DNA of 7,170 nucleotides from CAZIOH01 sp964540815 (GTDB lineage Bacteria > Myxococcota_A > Polyangia > Fen-1088). Position numbers and translations under genes: made by a program. Below the pieces are notes generated by a model. The model worked only from the letters and a program-made list of their open reading frames with translations, searched no databases and had not been told where the DNA came from. Position 1 is the stretch's first letter; each line of letters begins with the position of its first letter. The stretch is taken from contig CAZIOH010000168.1 in NCBI GenBank assembly GCA_964540815.1, positions 1 to 7,170 of the forward strand, written 5' to 3'. Of the stretch, positions 6,062 through 7,170 are shown piece by piece.

Positions 6062-7170
6062 TCAGTTCGGCCCGAGGTTGTCCTTGTGCGGCTTGATGCT
6101 CCACTGCTGGTTGGTCGAGCCCACCCAGGCGTACTCCTCGACCTTCGCACCTTCCATGCTGGCGTCGCCGTGCACGTCGAGCGACGCCTTCGCGTTGATG
6201 CTCGGGCTGAACTTGTAGTATCCGTCACCGGTCGGGGTGAAGGTCCACAGCTGGTTGACTCCGCCGTTGTCCGGATACTGGATGAGGTCGGTGCCGTCGG
6301 CGGTGCTGCCGGCCATCATGTCCATGACCATGCCGCTCTTGACGTTGGTGAACTTGTAGTTATTGGGTGAGATCTGGACGATCCGCCAGCGCATGCTGCT
6401 GTTGTTGGCGTCGTAGGCGGCCTGGGTGACCCGGGCGTTGCTGACCTTGCTGCCCCCGGCGATGCTCATGACCTTGCCGCTCTTGCGGTTGTACACGGTG
6501 TACTCGACGCTGGGGTCGAAGTTGCGCCACACGGTGACCACGCGCATCCCGTTGCACGACGTGAACCCGTCGCCGGTGCTCGGCGCCGGCGCCGCCTTGC
6601 AGTAGTCGGCGCAGTACGAGCTGCCGGAGGCGTAAGGGTTCTGATAGATGGAGCCGGAGGTGGCGCCCAGGCGCCCGGGGACCAGGCCGACGTCGAAGTC
6701 CTTGCCGTTGCAGTAGTAGGCCTTGGGGGGACTCGTGAAGATGTTCCCGAAGAAGGACCCCTCCTGATACGGGTAGTCGGTGCTCCGGCCCCAGCCGACC
6801 GCCGGGTTGTCACTGTCGAGCCAGAGCGCCACGTGCTGTCCCGATGTGTTCACGTGTGCGAGCACACAGGCGCTGAGGTACTGCTGGCAGCTGTCTCCAC
6901 ACATGCTGGTCTCCCACTCGGGCGCGAAGCCCAGCTGCCCTGGGAAGCTGTACGACGTGCCTCCGATCACGGCGGAGACGGTGTGTCCGACTGGCAGGGC
7001 GCACTTGACGAGGTAGGAGAAGGTGTTCCTCCCGTCCGCGGTGCTCAGCATGCCGTTGATCGAGTTCAGCCCGTTGATCGAGTTCAGTCCGTTGATCGAG
7101 TTCAGCCCGTTGATGGAGTTCAGCCCGTTGATCGAGTTCAGCCCGTTGATCGAGTTCAGCCCGTTGATCG
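6062..7170 (-). CDS. Secreted-type Cys-rich protein with LNSING repeats and C-terminal ricin B-type lectin domain (partial, N-terminus beyond right edge)
   Basis: The frame is open from the right edge to TGA at 6062-6064. The Met at 7051 is internal, because the same frame upstream encodes (S)ING followed by six LNSING repeats. Numbering from that Met, residues 1-170 form a domain with eight cysteines (17, 51, 55, 62, 114, 147, 151, 166) and motifs such as APEWETSMC, LAHVNTSG and YQEGSFFGNIF. I do not know its function, but similar LNG-repeat-linked proteins are, as I recall, common in myxobacteria. Residues 181-320 form a beta-trefoil of the RICIN family: three repeats ending in MRW (220-222), QLW (267-269) and QQW (315-317), the QxW positions. 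The even cysteine count and sugar-binding fold suggest an exported, disulfide-bonded carbohydrate-binding protein of the envelope or medium. The signal sequence would be outside the window, so export is inference. A hairpin at 5993-6030 follows. Confidence 0.88.
   Translation of the reverse strand, partial: INGLNSINGLNSINGLNSINGLNSINGLNSINGLNSINGMLSTADGRNTFSYLVKCALPVGHTVSAVIGGTSYSFPGQLGFAPEWETSMCGDSCQQYLSACVLAHVNTSGQHVALWLDSDNPAVGWGRSTDYPYQEGSFFGNIFTSPPKAYYCNGKDFDVGLVPGRLGATSGSIYQNPYASGSSYCADYCKAAPAPSTGDGFTSCNGMRVVTVWRNFDPSVEYTVYNRKSGKVMSIAGGSKVSNARVTQAAYDANNSSMRWRIVQISPNNYKFTNVKSGMVMDMMAGSTADGTDLIQYPDNGGVNQLWTFTPTGDGYYKFSPSINAKASLDVHGDASMEGAKVEEYAWVGSTNQQWSIKPHKDNLGPN
7052..7170 (-). repeat. 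18-bp tandem repeat encoding LNSING hexapeptides (six full copies plus a partial)
   Basis: The full copies occupy 7052-7069, 7070-7087, 7088-7105, 7106-7123, 7124-7141 and 7142-7159, with an 11-bp partial copy reaching the edge at 7170. They differ at only three bases: the Gly codon is GGC in the first copy and GGA in the third, and the Ser codon is TCC in the fourth. The array is part of the reading frame of the lectin gene, and its full length is not visible. Confidence 0.97.

Noticed and set aside
5930..7170. The kinase and the lectin as a two-gene operon or dedicated signalling/secretion system
   Set aside because: They are on the same strand and adjacent, but a strong hairpin lies between them and nothing in either sequence links them functionally.

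Overview
The window is very GC-rich chromosomal DNA, almost certainly from a myxobacterium (Myxococcota), most likely of the Polyangium/Sorangium/Haliangium type. This rests on two genes. One is a Ser/Thr kinase with an HRDFKPEN catalytic loop, an RGEQS-containing middle domain and C-terminal TPRs. The other is a Cys-rich ricin-type protein preceded by Leu-Asn/Ile-Asn-Gly repeats. Both look like families I associate with myxobacteria; no database search was possible.

Layout from left to right. Positions 1-340 (-) hold the N-terminal 113 residues of a hydroxymethylglutaryl-CoA lyase that runs off the left edge. Positions 463-1167 (-) encode a HAD-superfamily phosphatase or phosphomutase, and 1268-2167 (-) encode a ten-helix EamA/DMT transporter. 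These three share a strand with gaps of 100-122 bp and could be co-transcribed, though no common pathway is evident. A 164-bp divergent intergenic region (2168-2331) separates them from a diacylglycerol-kinase-like lipid kinase at 2332-3321 (+). That gene converges, with a 46-bp gap, on a large soluble-looking Ser/Thr protein kinase with TPRs (about 3368-5929, -). A strong hairpin at 5993-6030 separates the kinase from the last gene, a secreted-type Cys-rich protein with a ricin B-like trefoil (6062 to beyond 7170, -). Its upstream part consists of perfect LNSING hexapeptide repeats encoded by an 18-bp tandem array that continues past the right edge.

The left half is housekeeping metabolism and transport. 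The right half is characteristic myxobacterial accessory material: signalling kinase plus surface or secreted lectin. I see no RNA genes, CRISPR arrays, transposases or phage genes. The most interesting signals are the LNSING array, whose copies differ only at synonymous positions; the Cys-rich domain of unknown function fused to the lectin; and the kinase, which appears to have lost the membrane helix and some cysteines that I recall as usual in its family. None of this amounts to a clearly new multi-gene system.
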